A DNA stretch of 64,000 bases. Source: Myrica gale. Taxonomy: Eukaryota; Streptophyta; Magnoliopsida; Fagales; Myricaceae. Below the pieces are notes generated by a model that saw only the letters and a program-made list of their open reading frames with translations, was not told the origin of the DNA and searched no databases. A program made the position numbers and the translations under genes. Of this stretch, positions 1 through 12,068 are shown in pieces. Position 1 is the stretch's first letter; every line of letters starts with the position of its first letter. Location: assembly GCA_963930655.1 (NCBI GenBank), contig OZ005609.1, positions 26,482,501 through 26,546,500 on the forward strand, read 5' to 3'.

Positions 1-599
1 ATGAGATCCTCTTTACCTGTACAAAATGAAGTGGAAAGTAGGCGGTGAATTTGCACGAACTCAGTGGAAAACTATGCAGTGCCTTCATTTAAGAGTGGCT
101 GTATCACAACAATTCCAATTTCATCGAAATAAGCCACAATTACAGACAGAGGAACCTATGAAACATTGGCGTGTGATGCTTCGGTTGATGTTGGATGAAC
201 CATGGGAAAGATTAAAACAAAAAAATACCATGATTCTACCATAGCATTTTGAAATCGTGCTTGTGTTATGAGTTCCAAATTCGAACTTACGCCATTATCG
301 GTTGGAGTGGGTGGAAAATGAAGCATTTCCCATGATCTGTTGTCTTGTTAGCTTGCTTCCAATGTCTACCATGAGATTTCCTAGTCTCATGTAAGTTCAA
401 AGATTGATTTAGTGGTTTGCTGGCTTTGTTAGATGCCTTAGCTTGAATGGCATGTTGTAGTAATGAGTTATCACTTTGACACACCATCTTTTTTGAACTT
501 GTCTATTGTCAATGTTCACCTTGTTTCTTAAGCTGTGTCATGTATATATGTTATAGTGCAGCAGAAGTGGACAGAAGAGTGAGAGCAAAGAGTGTGAGA
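1..599. other. Upstream region of the GRIP gene
   Basis: No protein I recognise is encoded here. A good 3' splice-site sequence (TTATAGTGCAG) ends at 561, about 40 bases before the chosen GRIP start codon. The last bases are therefore probably 5' UTR exon, preceded by a 5' UTR intron whose start I cannot place. The short ORFs here have no recognisable content. Confidence 0.4.
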
Positions 600-3500
600 A
601 TGGATGCGGATGGAACTGATACAGCTGGAGTTTTGGAAAGTCACGCAGAAGATGCTTTAAATCCTGAGAAACAGTCAGCTGACATGATCTACACGAGCAA
701 TGGAAATCTTGCAATGGCAAATGGGTTGCCTGATGTCAACATGAGTTCAGCTGATACTCATGATCAGCTAGTTCAAATGGTTACTGAACTAAAATTTCAG
801 AACGAATTCTTTAAGTCCCAGTTTGAGGGTATGCAAAGTCTTCAATCAGACTGGATTGTATCTAACCAACAAACGAAAACAAGCGAGAGTGATGGGGGCG
901 AATCTGAAAATGTGAAAGAACTTCGTCAAGGAATAGAAGCTTTGAAGAGAGAACTTTTGGAGGAAAAACGGACAAGGGGTGCTGCAGAGGAGGCTTTGAA
1001 GCATCTTACTGCGGCATACTCAGAGGCAGATGCTAAATCCCAAGATCTCTCTGCAAAGCTCGCTGAAGGTCAGATTTTTATCTGTTCAATTGTAAAGTTC
1101 TTCATTTAATAAGACCCGTTAAATATACTTTCATCAAATGATGGAGTATAAGTACATTTACAATTTTGCCTATAGTTGAACCTCATACTACCTCAAAAAA
1201 TCTTCACTTTACAAAGTGGAATCTGCGTGCTCAGAAAAAGTTAAAATGGATGTCTGCGTTACATATTCAGAAATCAGTTCTGCTTCTAAACAATCACCAT
1301 TTATAGCTGGGATGGAGCTAAGGGCTGGCTTTCCTTGTGGGATCTTGAAACAATAAGAAAGAACACAGAAAGTTTATACTTGTACATTCACCAATGTCTC
1401 AAAAAATCGTAATCCATGAATTGCTGTTGGACATTTCCTTAGTCTGAATGCATAGCATGGTTGCTTTGCGTAGCTCAACAGAAGCTGGATCAAGAAATAA
1501 AAGAACGTGAAGAAAAGTACTCTGAACTTGACTCGAAATTTAGCAGGCTTCACAAACGAGCTAAACAACGCATACAAGATATTCAAAAGGTAAATTCTCT
1601 TGTTGTCAGCGGTCCCCTGTTAACTTTTGTTGAGGTTCAGGTTATGGAGAATTAGCTTTGCCAAAGTCTCTCTTTGCTCTGAATTTTCTCCTGGTACATT
1701 TTTCTGTCTTAAATATTTAAACGATTGACCCATAGGAAACTTATATAGAAGAGTAAGAGTTTATGATTTTTTTATAAAAAAAGTTGTAACAGTAGGAAAT
1801 TTTGGAGGAATCACATATTTGACTTAGAAACCATGCTTATTTAAGATTGCTGCTACAAAACATTTGAGCTGAAGCTGATATTTGCTTTCACTTTCCTTTA
1901 CTCGAAAAGAATGAATAAGATAACTTGGACAAGAGCTAAAATATAATGCTATATATACCCTAGTTTAAGTTTATATTTCTTTTCTTTTTTTGTTAGCTTT
2001 TAATTTAAAGATGGTAAAAGGAATGGTCATGTTAATGGAAATCAAGATTGGTGGTTATCTGGGGATTTTTTTTTTCAGGAAAAAGATGATCTTGAGGCCC
2101 AGTTTCGTGAAGTGAGTGAAGCAGGCGAGCAAGCATCATCCCAAAAGTCAGCATTGCAGCAAGAGCTGGAGCGGACACGACAACAAGCAAATGATGCATT
2201 AAAAGCAATGGATGCAGAGAGGCAACAATTAAGGAGTACAAACAATAAGTAATAGATCTAACTATGTATCTAAGTTTAGAAATAGGTGTAGCTCTCGTCA
2301 GGGAGGGGGGCATTCGTGTGGGTATCATGTTCTGTTTTTATGGCAGAAACAGTAGTATAATCTGTTTGTTTTTCATGCTAGATCTATTTTTTTTTCATCA
2401 AATTTTGGTGTCTTCCACTCAAAATGTTTAGCAATATTTTTTGTGTTTCCTTACGAATAACTAAACTCAAAATTCAGGAGACAAGAATTTCTATTTACAG
2501 TACTGTTTCATTTCTTTGACATTGTGATGTTGTTGGTGAAATCTAGACTCCGAGACACCATTGAGGAATTACGGCTGTCATTGCAACCAAAAGAGAGTGC
2601 TCTTGAGGCTTTGCAGCAGTCTCTATTGGAAAAGGATCAGGTATGCCTATCATCAGAAAGTCTTTTGCTTTCTAAAATTTGCTTTTGGAGATGTTTGAGC
2701 CCCTGCATGTCCATGTGTGTTTATGCATGTCAATAAAGCTACTTGTGTCTGTTTAAGGATGTGTGCACGTATACTCGCTGCCATTCTTTTTCTGACCAAA
2801 TAAATGGATGCTTTAAGGTCTATCTTCAATTTAAGCCTCAAATGCACAAGTGCTTCACATTGGCTCCCTGTTAAGATTTAAATCACTGCATGAACAATTT
2901 GATCAGTTGTACATTCTTGGTGATTTTATCTGTATATGTCCGATGATGATAATTGTATGACAGTAATATAATGTTGTCTGGACTGGATTTTATATCTCTT
3001 TAACTTGATTTGAATTAGTATTGTCTTACTCTTACTCTGATTTTATAAGCCTTTAGTGTCTCTATTATTGCATGTATAAAAATTGATGTCTAGACTTGTA
3101 TCCTAGATGTTGGAAGACATGCGTGGACTACTACAAGCTGTGGATGAAAAAAGACAAGCTTCAATTGCTGAGCTCTCTGCTAAACATCAGAAGGTAAATT
3201 TGCATAAAGATGGATTGGATGTGGTTTCTTTTTCTAACAATATGAGCTTCTGGTGTTTTTCCACTGCTACATGTGTATAGCATGTTGTGCTCTAGCTTCA
3301 GAACTGTCTCTGTTTTCCTCAGAATTTGGAGCGTTTGGAAGCCCAACTTGCTGATGCTTTATCTGACAGAAACAAAGCAACTGAAACTATCTCTTCACTA
3401 CAGGTAAGAGTTATTCATATGAGGTTCTTTCTGCTATTGACTTGTTTCAGAAGTAAAAGATAAGCAAGTGTGTTGCATTATTTTCTTTTCTAGCACAAAG

Positions 3501-6500
3501 GGTCCCTCTCTCCACATTAGAACTGGCTGGAGGATGAGGTCATGGTTGTTTTTTTGTTCCTTGACTTTCTTGCTAAATTTTTTGGAATGCAACACTTATA
3601 TAGTTAAGATAGCACTTTGTGGGAGTGTGTGTGAGGGAATCAATCATTGCTTTCTTATTAAGGAAAATCGCCATTGCTGTCTTTTAGATCTTCATTTCGA
3701 AAAAATCCTTAATTGGATATTCTTTCACCTAATTCAGATGGATGTCCTAGATTTCCCCATACTAACTTGACCAAGTATTGGAGATATGTTCCTAGGTGCT
3801 AGTCGCAGAAAAAGAGTCGAAGATTGCGGAGATGGATGCAGTTTCAAGTGGTGAAGCAGCTCGGCTCAGAGCTTCTGTGGAAACTGTTAAGGGGGATCTT
3901 GCCCACCTGAAACATGAGCATGTATGAGTCAAACATTTCAAAATGAGTAGAATTTATCTTCTTTTAACTATGGTAAAGATCTTGTGATGCAAATACTTTC
4001 ATCCAACAAATGTGTCTTCGCTTTCTCTTTGTGCTTCTTTAGAAGGATGGCTTCCATAAATTGAATAGAAGGAGAAGAAAACAGATAAAATACTTGACAA
4101 CTTGTTTCCAGACAAAACTTTGTGAATTATAGTATGGCTATCTCATTTATATAACGAGATAGTTCTGAAAAGAAAAATTGCCTATCTTTTCTTTAATCTC
4201 GTACATCATTTCCATACTCATAAGGCATGTGATGCATTCAGGAGAAACAAAAGGAGGGCTGGGAAGCTGCCTCCCAGACACTCAGAAGCAAACTGGAAAT
4301 TGCCGAGAGTAATTGCATACGCACTGAAATTGAAGCAGCTAAAATGAGAAGTACATTCGCATCTCCTGTTGAACTTCCATTAGAATTCTTGTAGATAATA
4401 ATGAATATTAATTGTCTTCTTATTGTGCAGGTCAGCTGGAATCTGAGGTCTCTTCCCAAGCCCGGAAGCTAAGTACTAGGGATGCTGAATTAGTTGCTGC
4501 CAAGGAGGAGGTATGTAATTATTCTTAACTCCATCCGGAACTTCCTGAACTGATTCCTCATAGAGCTGGAATCCTTTGCATATCCAACTTCCACTGGCTT
4601 CGGGCTGAAAGCATTTTAGCTACCGTTGGACTAAAATTGTCAAAGAAACTAGTCTCTTTTATTGGGGCCTTGTAGTTGTGATACTGAACTCTCTCCCTTC
4701 TGATAAGCAAATTGGTGACGGCCTGTTTACATCTATTGTCATTAGAAGTTGCCAATCAAAATTTTTGGACCAAGATACTGACACAGACTTTTATTCTATG
4801 AATGGATTACGGGATCTCATCTTGCGAAATTTTGCACCTATTCTCTCCTTTTATCAAGAAGCTGTTAGAATATTGTGGTGTGGTGGTATTTTATGTTGAA
4901 AAAACCAGGAACCTTTCCCAACGGGGACAATGTATGTAAAGATTTCTTGATATACTTTTTTACTTTATATCTCTCTCAAATAAATCTTGCAGATCAGCCG
5001 CCTTGAAAAGGAATTTTCCTCCTATAAGGTTCGGGCTCACACGCTTCTCCAAAAGAAGGAAGCAGAGCTAGCTGCAGCTAAAGACTCTGAACAACTTAAA
5101 GTGCTTGAGGAAGCACTGAAAGTATGTGCTTGTAGTTTCCTTTATCTTATAATATTAAGGAAATACATCAGTCATTATAGACATGTATTACTCATTGCCT
5201 CTTCTTTGTCCTGTAGGAGGCTGAAAAAGAAGTATTATCTGTATCTGCAGAAAGGGATAAGGTCCTCCAAGATCTTCAGGATACTTTGACTAATCATGAT
5301 AAAGAACTCAAAGAAAGGTGTCGATGAAGCTGATAATGTCGCATTGGCCTTTCATTCAAGACTTTTTTTTTCTCTTTTTCCATTGCTTTATTTTATATGG
5401 AATTGGGAAAAAGGCTTAAGTGAGTTAAGTTCAGTTGCATTCTTTCATGTGCGAAAATTTCCTTGCCTTTCCACTACAAGTTCTGGTCTAAAATCATTTA
5501 CTGAAGTGTCTGATAAATGATGAATGATGCATGTGAAAAGGACATGCTGGTTATGGTAATCAGGATGTTAGTTTTCCAGTGATCAGAACTTCTATTCTTT
5601 TCCATTGGATATTAATTTCCCAACTCCATTTGCTAATGTAAGTTCAACAGTATTTGTTGCATGAGATATGCTAAACTTCCATGAAGTGTGGTTAAATCTT
5701 CTTTGACTCTTCAATTCCATTTTTATTCCAGAGATTCGGTTCTTGACAATGGCAAGCAGCAGATTAAGAGCTTAGAGCTAAAGCTTATTTCTGCCCATGC
5801 TAGCCACCAATCAGATAAGGAAGCATTGGAAATGAACCTTCAAAATATAGAGGAAACTTGGCGACGTAAGTCATTAATGCTCAGTGAAATATAATGATTG
5901 TTACACTATTTTTTTCTTGTCCTATCTATGGATCCCTATCAATTGAGCTTTTCTACAAGGAAATACTTGACAAATTTTACAGTCAGATGCGAGGCACTGA
6001 AGGCTCAAAATAAAGAATCTTCTGGGCATGATCTACAAAAAGAATTAGATGAACTCAAACTGCATCATAAGAAATTGAAGGTACTTTGTATCTTGTAGCT
6101 TTTGGCTTGGATCAATCGTCAATATAGTTCTATTATTGTCCATCTTGTGTTAATTGGATGCATGACCCTGTAGGAAGAGCATCATTCATTTCGGTATCTT
6201 GCTGATAGAATGATTGAGGAGAAGGACAAAGAAATCTCTAAACTTCTAGATGATAACAAGAATCTTCATCGATCTCTGGAATCAAGACCATCAGTTTGTT
6301 TTCTTCTTTTGTCTTTTTAAATATGTGTAAACTGACTTGTGCTGCTTATACTTTCCCATTGCTTAATCGTCCATATTTCTAGTCCTTGGCCTGACAAGGT
6401 GATAAATAATCTCAGGTTGATCACAATGATAACTACAGCACAGGTATGAAGCCATTCTTGGTGCCCCTGGTCAGCATCTGTATTAGTTAGATAAAAGCTG

Positions 6501-9041
6501 AAGCTTTTCTTGGGTTGTGTTTATGTTGTAATATTTTTGGTATGAGAATATGTGTTGGTATTGGGTTTAGTGAAAAGGTGAAGAGAGAGGTAATTTTTTT
6601 ATATTTTTTGTAATTTTTTATATTTTTTGATGGGAGAGAGAGAGATTATATTGGATTATTTTATTAGGAGTGAGATAATATTTTTGGTACAATTTTGTAA
6701 GTGAACGCAGCCTTGGTTTACCATTTAGACTAAACAGTCGGGGTGACTGTTGAGGTCCTAACTTATCCCTTCTTTCTCGAACTGGTATTCTCAGCCATGC
6801 AAAAGCAGGATGCACAGAATTTAAGCACTTTTGCCGCAGAGCAGCAGATTCTGGTATAAACATCTCTTCTGAAAAAGGGAAAACCCATCCTCATGTAATA
6901 TGTACTTTGTTGAGTTTTGAAAGGCATTTATTACACCAGTTTTAGGCTTATAAGGTACACTTATATCATAGAGCTGCGTGTTTCAGCCAGCTTCGAAGGA
7001 CAAATTTAAGGGCTTAAGTGAACTAGTATCCGTAAAACCCCATGCAAACTGGAACTTTTTTATTCCAGCTTGAATGTGAATCTTATTTCTTGGCATATCT
7101 TCTCAATGTTTCTTGGTTCTACCAAGGCTTGCTTTTTACTTCATGGACTTTTGTATGTATTAGTCACTTCAAGTTTCTGTGGGTTATGTTCACGCAGCCA
7201 TTATTGATAACTTGGTTAATGATAGCTATCAAGGTGGCCTTCATTATTCAAAACATTACAGCCAATATACACTTTCAACAAAGATGGACAATTTCCTTCT
7301 AGACTTGTTTTACTTACCTAAGGTTTTCTTTAATGTGAGGGAATGGTTGATTATTGGTCCTTAAACAGGTTTGTTTCATGGATTGCATGCGAGTAGATTT
7401 TCGTTGATGAACCATCCAACTGTCTTTTTGATGATTTTTCTTTTGAAACTCAGATTTTGGCAAGGCAGCAGGCCCAGAGAGAGGAAGAGCTATCACAGTC
7501 GCAACGACACATTTTAGCACTTCAAGTATGTCTGCTGAAATATAAATACTGTCATTATTTTTTCCCAAAGGTTCATTGTTTGATTGTGTTTCAATTCAGG
7601 AGGAAATTGAGGAGCTTGAGCGTGAAAATCGTCTCCATAGCCAACAGGTATAGTGTCATCAGAATTATTGCAGATTTCAATGTTTGTGTTTTAACTGCGA
7701 AAATAAAAGAAATACTACCTATAAAAAAATAATTTTTTGTGAAACTAGTAAGGTGTAAATGAAAATTTTAGGTTGATGAATAACAGTACAAGATCGTTGA
7801 ATGTTTATGAAAATGTGCCACAAAACAAGGCCTAGTCTTATTGGAAAATGTGTTCGTACAATTTAGTCCTTTCTCTTTGCTAGGAAGTAGTCTGGGGTGG
7901 ACCAGGGCATGGTGTTAGTTCTTGTGATTATTCATTACTTTGTCACAATATGTTGTATGAATGTGCACAGGAAGTCATGCTGAAGGCTGAGCTTCGGAAT
8001 ATGGAAAGAACGCAAAAGAGGGAAGGTGTAGATATGACATATTTGAAAAATGTAATCTTAAAGCTTCTTGAAACAGGTATCTGTTTGAAAGATTAGTTGG
8101 GACAATTCAAAGTTAACTGTCGAATTCTATTTCATTTTGCTACTAAGTATGAAGATATTACTGATGTCAGGAAACTTGATGTTTAAATCATGATGATACT
8201 TTTTCAAACAGGTGAAGCGGAGGCTCTACTACCTGTGGTTGGGATGCTTCTTCAATTTAGTCCGGAAGAGGTAAAATTCTGTGTGCACTCGGTGCTCCAT
8301 TGTTATTAGGTATTCTGATTGAGGTCATGGTCTCCACATTTATTGTGCACACATTGGAGTAAGTCGTCATATGCTTTTGCCCTCACCACAGTATGTTAGC
8401 GCTGGGTTAGCATTCAAAGACGGTAATCTCTGGCCATAAAGGATGGAACCCGTCATTAACTTTTTTCTCTTTTCTCTTTTCCCTAAACAACACTGATTCA
8501 TTAAAACTGTAAAAACCACCAACCACTCCTCACGGAGGTTCAAAATACAAATTCTGGCGAAGCAGAAAATCAGGAACAGAATTAGAAGGGATAAGACCAA
8601 ATAGCTTCCTATCGGCCGCCCACTTAGCCAGGAACCTGTCATTAACTTGATTTCCCCCTTTTATGGGACATTTTTTTCTTTTCGGATTGGGAGTGGGGGG
8701 GACTTGACTGGAACTTAACAAGAGCATTCGAACGAGATGGACAATAATTAAATGGCCTATTTGTCTGACATTTTGAAGTGATCTATGTCATGTCTGGCAG
8801 GAAATTAATTACATTAGCCTATAATGTGAATCTGTCGTATGTTAGAAACTGGTCTCTTAACAGTGTCAATGAGGTTCAATACAGCATATTGAACTGCCTG
8901 TTAATTACTGCTCGTGGAATACAAATGCAGATGCAAAAGTGTCAACAAGCATACCGTGCCTCTACAGATGTTCCAGCAAACCCAGCAAGTGATGCTTCCA
9001 TATCTACCCGCTCTCTTTTTCCAAGATTCTCATTTTCTTAG
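600..9041 (+). CDS. GRIP: GRIP-domain golgin (trans-Golgi coiled-coil protein)
   Basis: This looks like the plant GRIP golgin, a long coiled-coil tether recruited to trans-Golgi membranes by ARL1-type GTPases. Coding exons are 600-1068, 1474-1589, 2079-2248, 2547-2640, 3107-3193, 3323-3403, 3796-3921, 4242-4350, 4431-4510, 4993-5121, 5217-5317, 5732-5865, 5983-6080, 6174-6293, 6416-6443, 6795-6853, 7454-7525, 7600-7647, 7971-8076, 8212-8270 and 8931-9041. All phases agree, and they give 798 aa, close to what I recall for the Arabidopsis protein (about 790). Nearly the whole protein is heptad-rich Glu/Lys/Leu coiled coil. The C-terminus holds the GRIP domain (about residues 726-770): MTYLKNVILKLLET, then EAEALLPVVGMLLQFSPEE, then MQKCQQA. 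The key Tyr is near residue 731. ATG 600 was chosen because it follows the acceptor near 561; an in-frame ATG at 540 lies inside that acceptor. No disabling change is seen. Confidence 0.93.
6512..6712. mobile_element. MITE-like element in GRIP intron 15
   Basis: An AT-rich block with imperfect inverted ends. The left end reads GGTTGTGTTTATGTTG and is followed by ATATTTTTGGTA. The right end, read on the other strand, starts GGCTGCGTTCACTTAC and contains the matching TACCAAAAATATTA. The interior carries AAAAGGTGAAGAGAG, similar to words in the inverted-repeat elements at 17.7 and 52.7 kb. The target duplication is unclear. Confidence 0.5.
8463..8630 (-). mobile_element. 5'-truncated LINE fragment in GRIP intron 20
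   Basis: About 170 bp inserted on the minus strand, with a T-rich (poly-A on the minus strand) left end. It is flanked by an 18-bp direct repeat, GGAACCCGTCATTAACTT at 8445-8462 and 8631-8648, with one mismatch. On the minus strand the body reads WAADRKLFGLIPSNSVPDF, which looks like the C-terminal end of a plant LINE RNase-H-like region. Target duplication plus A-tail plus a 3'-end-only body is the standard signature of a truncated LINE copy. Confidence 0.65.
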
Positions 9042-10637
9042 CAGCAGGAGAAAAAGGTCAAGAGAGTATTCTTTCCTTCCATGAGGATTATCTGCAGCTG
9101 CAACTTAGCTGCAATCATGGTGGCTGCCCATCAGACAGATTTTAAAGTGCGGGGTGTGGCCTCAGTAAATCTTGTATCCTCTGCATAGCAATATACTGTT
9201 GCATGACAAAGATTCAGAAATTGTAGAGAACAATTAAAAAAGAATGGTATACGGCAAATCTCAAGAGATGTGAGGGAAACATTTTGGCAGTGTTGGGTTA
9301 CTCTCTGTAAGAACTGGCACCAACCCAGACAATCTTTTCTCGTCTTTTTTGTTTTTCCTTTTCTCGTGGCTTTCATAATTCAATGTAGAGTAGATGTGCC
9401 TCGGGAAGAAAGAACAATATAGAGTATATGTGAAAGAGCTACCGTTGAGCAGCCACTGATATCTAGTTTTCCATGTTAAGTCCCACAATTGTTGCCTGCC
9501 CGAAAAAATTCCATAACAATTTAAATTTCGCATAAATAATAAATCCCACTAAGGCCGAGTTTAATCAGCTCTTGAGTCTAAAATCCGAAGTTTTCAAGGA
9601 TTCTCTAGTCGTTGTCATCATCGTCATTACTTCATGCGACCAATGGGCATGTGGGTTGGTGTGAGTGAAAAACAAGTTGCCGGCGGCTCAAAAAAAAAAA
9701 CAAAAAGGAGAGAAAACAAGCCCCGGACTTCATCGTATTATTATTATTGTTCTTTTGGGTAAGTGTATTTCATCGTATTAGTAATTAAACAAACAATTCT
9801 TTGTATTTCTCACAGAATCTCATGATCGAAATTGCTTCGGAACTACCTACCCCAACAAAAAGTTGCTTCAGATCTTAGGCCAGGGGACGCTGTGGACCTC
9901 CTTTTAAGTGAAGGCCTCTGATCAAATATGCACCCGTCTGAAGAATTTGTTCCGCCCTCACCGGACAGAAATTGATCAGCAGAAAGAGCTCGTGCTAACA
10001 GAGATTCTTCCATTGATTTGGAAAGGGCTTCTCTCTCTAAATGATCCATAAGAATGGCTGATATTGCGTTTTGCAGGTTAATCTTGGCACCCCAATTGAA
10101 AGAATTTATTCAGACATCAGCTTCTTTAGTCACTTAAGAGCCCTGAAGATGAACGAGAATGCAATACCCATCTTGTGCCTTTTTCCTCTTTTTCCCCTCT
10201 CTAACTTCTCTTATTAGAGGAAACGGTAAGGTATTGTATTTTGTTATCGCAAAACAAGGATGGAGTATTGCATTCTATCACAAACAAGGGAGTTATGCAG
10301 AAAATAACAAGTTCCTTTATTGAATTACCAAAACTTAGAACTAGGCCTCCACGTAAATGTGTCGCCAATTCACTTATGGAACAAGAGTTGAGCATCACCT
10401 CATCAAACTTTATGAATTTGCTTCCTGAATTTGCAAGACATAGTGATGATCTAAAGCCTAACCAACTACAATTTCCCCTGCAGGACTAGAACATCGAATT
10501 CCCAGATCATTTACCTTGAAATGGAATCAGAAGTGACTAGCACATCCACCGTCAATAACGCAACAACAAACAAAACGCCAAAAAGTGCTAAAACGTCTAA
10601 TGATTTCCAGGCTCACCCAATAAGCCAAATGAATCAA
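9042..10637. other. Convergent intergenic region between GRIP and PSAT
   Basis: This holds the 3' UTRs of GRIP (left) and of PSAT (right, minus strand), which are transcribed towards each other. A run of A's lies at 9691-9709. I see no recognisable gene; the short ORFs at 9843-10049 and 10241-10489 have no family likeness. Confidence 0.45.
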
Positions 10638-11918
10638 TCAAGCATTCCTTGCCTGGAAATCCTTCATGAAAGCAACCAACTTCTCAACCCCAGCCAAAGG
10701 CATGGCATTATATATGGAGGCACGCATACCCCCAACCGACCTATGCCCCTTGAGCTGAACCATCTTCTCCTTAGCCGCCTCCTTCACAAACTCAGCCTCC
10801 AACTCTGGCTTTTCCAATGTGAATGGAACGTTCATCAATGACCTCACAGACTCCTCCACCGGGCACCTGTAGAACCCATTGCTCCCATTGATCGCATTGT
10901 ACAGAAGCTCAGCCTTCTTCTTGTTCTTCTTCTCCACCTCTTCCAACCCGCCTTGCGCCAACAAGTCCTCGAACACCAGCCCACACATGTAGATTCCGTA
11001 ACAAGGAGGGGTGTTGTAGAGCGAGTTGTTCTCGGCGTGGATCTTGTAGTCGAGCATTACGGGTGTGATCTCCTGGGCGTTTCCAATCAGATCCTTCCGG
11101 ATGATCACTATGGTGACTCCAGATGGGCCCACGTTCTTCTGGGCCCCGGCGTATATGAGACCGAATTTCGACACGTCCACAGGCTTCGAACAGAAATTCG
11201 AAGACATATCGGCGATCAGAAGGCCATTCTCAGCAGCTGGGTAGTTCTTGAACTCGACCCCGTGAATGGTTTCGTTGGCGCAGATATGCATATACTTGGC
11301 GTCCGGGCTCTGCTCCAACCCCTCAAAAGACGGGATTCTCGTATACTTTTCTGACTTGCCAGACCAGATCACCTTGGCTTTGCAGTACTTCTGTGCCTCC
11401 TTGAAGGCCTTGTCTCCCCACGACCCGGTGACCACATAATCGACCGGGTCCTCAGGTTTAACCAGGTTTAACGGGATTGCAGCGAACTGGGTGGTGGCGC
11501 CGCCCTGGAGGAAGAGGACCGCGTATTCCGAGGGGATGGTTAGAAGGATACGGAGATCCGACTCAGCCTTTTGGATGATGGAGAGGAACTCCTTCCCTCG
11601 GTGGCTCATTTCCATGACGCTCATGCCGGATCCACGCCAGTTGTAGAGCTCCGACTGGGCCTTGAGGAGGACGTTCTCCGGAAGCGTAGCGGGCCCGGCG
11701 GCGAAGTTGAAGACCCGAGCTTGCGCTGGGGTCTGGTCCAACGGAAGATGATCTTGGGTCTGTGTTGTGGCGGCGCATTTGATCGAGAGAGACTTGGTGG
11801 GGAGCTTAACGGTGGTAAGATGGGTGGTGGTAGGGACTATAGGGTGGTTAGGATTTCTGAGGAGGGGACGGTTTGGGTTCTTGAGGAGAAGGGAGTTGGG
11901 CGAGCTTGCCATGGCCAT
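10638..11918 (-). CDS. PSAT: Phosphoserine aminotransferase, chloroplastic
   Basis: This PLP enzyme of the phosphorylated serine pathway in plastids converts 3-phosphohydroxypyruvate plus glutamate to O-phosphoserine plus 2-oxoglutarate. It is one uninterrupted exon of 426 aa, a normal length for plant PSAT. Residues 1 to about 65 are rich in Ser, Thr, Asn and Pro with few acidic residues, as in a chloroplast transit peptide. The mature enzyme starts near [11 protein letters not shown] (70-80). The phosphate-binding QGGATTQF lies near 138-145 and the PLP-lysine motif [12 protein letters not shown] has Lys261. The C-terminal [17 protein letters not shown] is the substrate-binding segment. The start at 11918 is the first Met of MAMASS. 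The reading frame is intact and markedly GC-richer than its surroundings. The upstream sequence has a TATA-like box and a pyrimidine-rich leader. Confidence 0.97.
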   Translation of the reverse strand: MAMASSPNSLLLKNPNRPLLRNPNHPIVPTTTHLTTVKLPTKSLSIKCAATTQTQDHLPLDQTPAQARVFNFAAGPATLPENVLLKAQSELYNWRGSGMSVMEMSHRGKEFLSIIQKAESDLRILLTIPSEYAVLFLQGGATTQFAAIPLNLVKPEDPVDYVVTGSWGDKAFKEAQKYCKAKVIWSGKSEKYTRIPSFEGLEQSPDAKYMHICANETIHGVEFKNYPAAENGLLIADMSSNFCSKPVDVSKFGLIYAGAQKNVGPSGVTIVIIRKDLIGNAQEITPVMLDYKIHAENNSLYNTPPCYGIYMCGLVFEDLLAQGGLEEVEKKNKKKAELLYNAINGSNGFYRCPVEESVRSLMNVPFTLEKPELEAEFVKEAAKEKMVQLKGHRSVGGMRASIYNAMPLAGVEKLVAFMKDFQARNA

Positions 11919-11958
11919 GGTGTTGGTGGCGGATCAGATTTGAGATCTCAGATAAAAA

Positions 11959-12000
11959 GTAGGGGAGGGAGAGGGAGGGAGAGGGAGGGAGGGAGGGAGA
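11959..12000 (-). repeat. GGGA/GGGAGA repeat in the PSAT leader
   Basis: A purine-rich simple repeat on the plus strand (units of GGGA and GAGG), which is a CT/CCCT tract on the PSAT sense strand. It lies 40-80 bases upstream of the PSAT start codon, so it is probably in the 5' UTR. Pyrimidine-rich leaders are common in highly expressed plant genes; any effect here is an inference. Confidence 0.55.
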
Positions 12001-12056
12001 AAGTCTTTTGCAGAACTAATGTATCGTACTCGGTGGGTGTCTGGATTGCAGTGGGA

Positions 12057-12068
12057 CAATATATATAG
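12057..12068 (-). promoter_or_regulatory. Probable TATA box of PSAT
   Basis: On the minus strand this reads CTATATATATTG, about 140 bases upstream of the PSAT start codon. That is a plausible position for a TATA element with a leader of about 100 bases. The call rests on sequence and distance only. Confidence 0.5.

Noticed and set aside
26-244. 72-codon ORF at the window start
   Set aside because: No family likeness, no splice context with the GRIP exons, and composition like intron DNA.
10953-11354. 133-codon plus-strand ORF inside PSAT
   Set aside because: It is the antisense shadow of the GC-rich PSAT exon; the PSAT frame has all family motifs.
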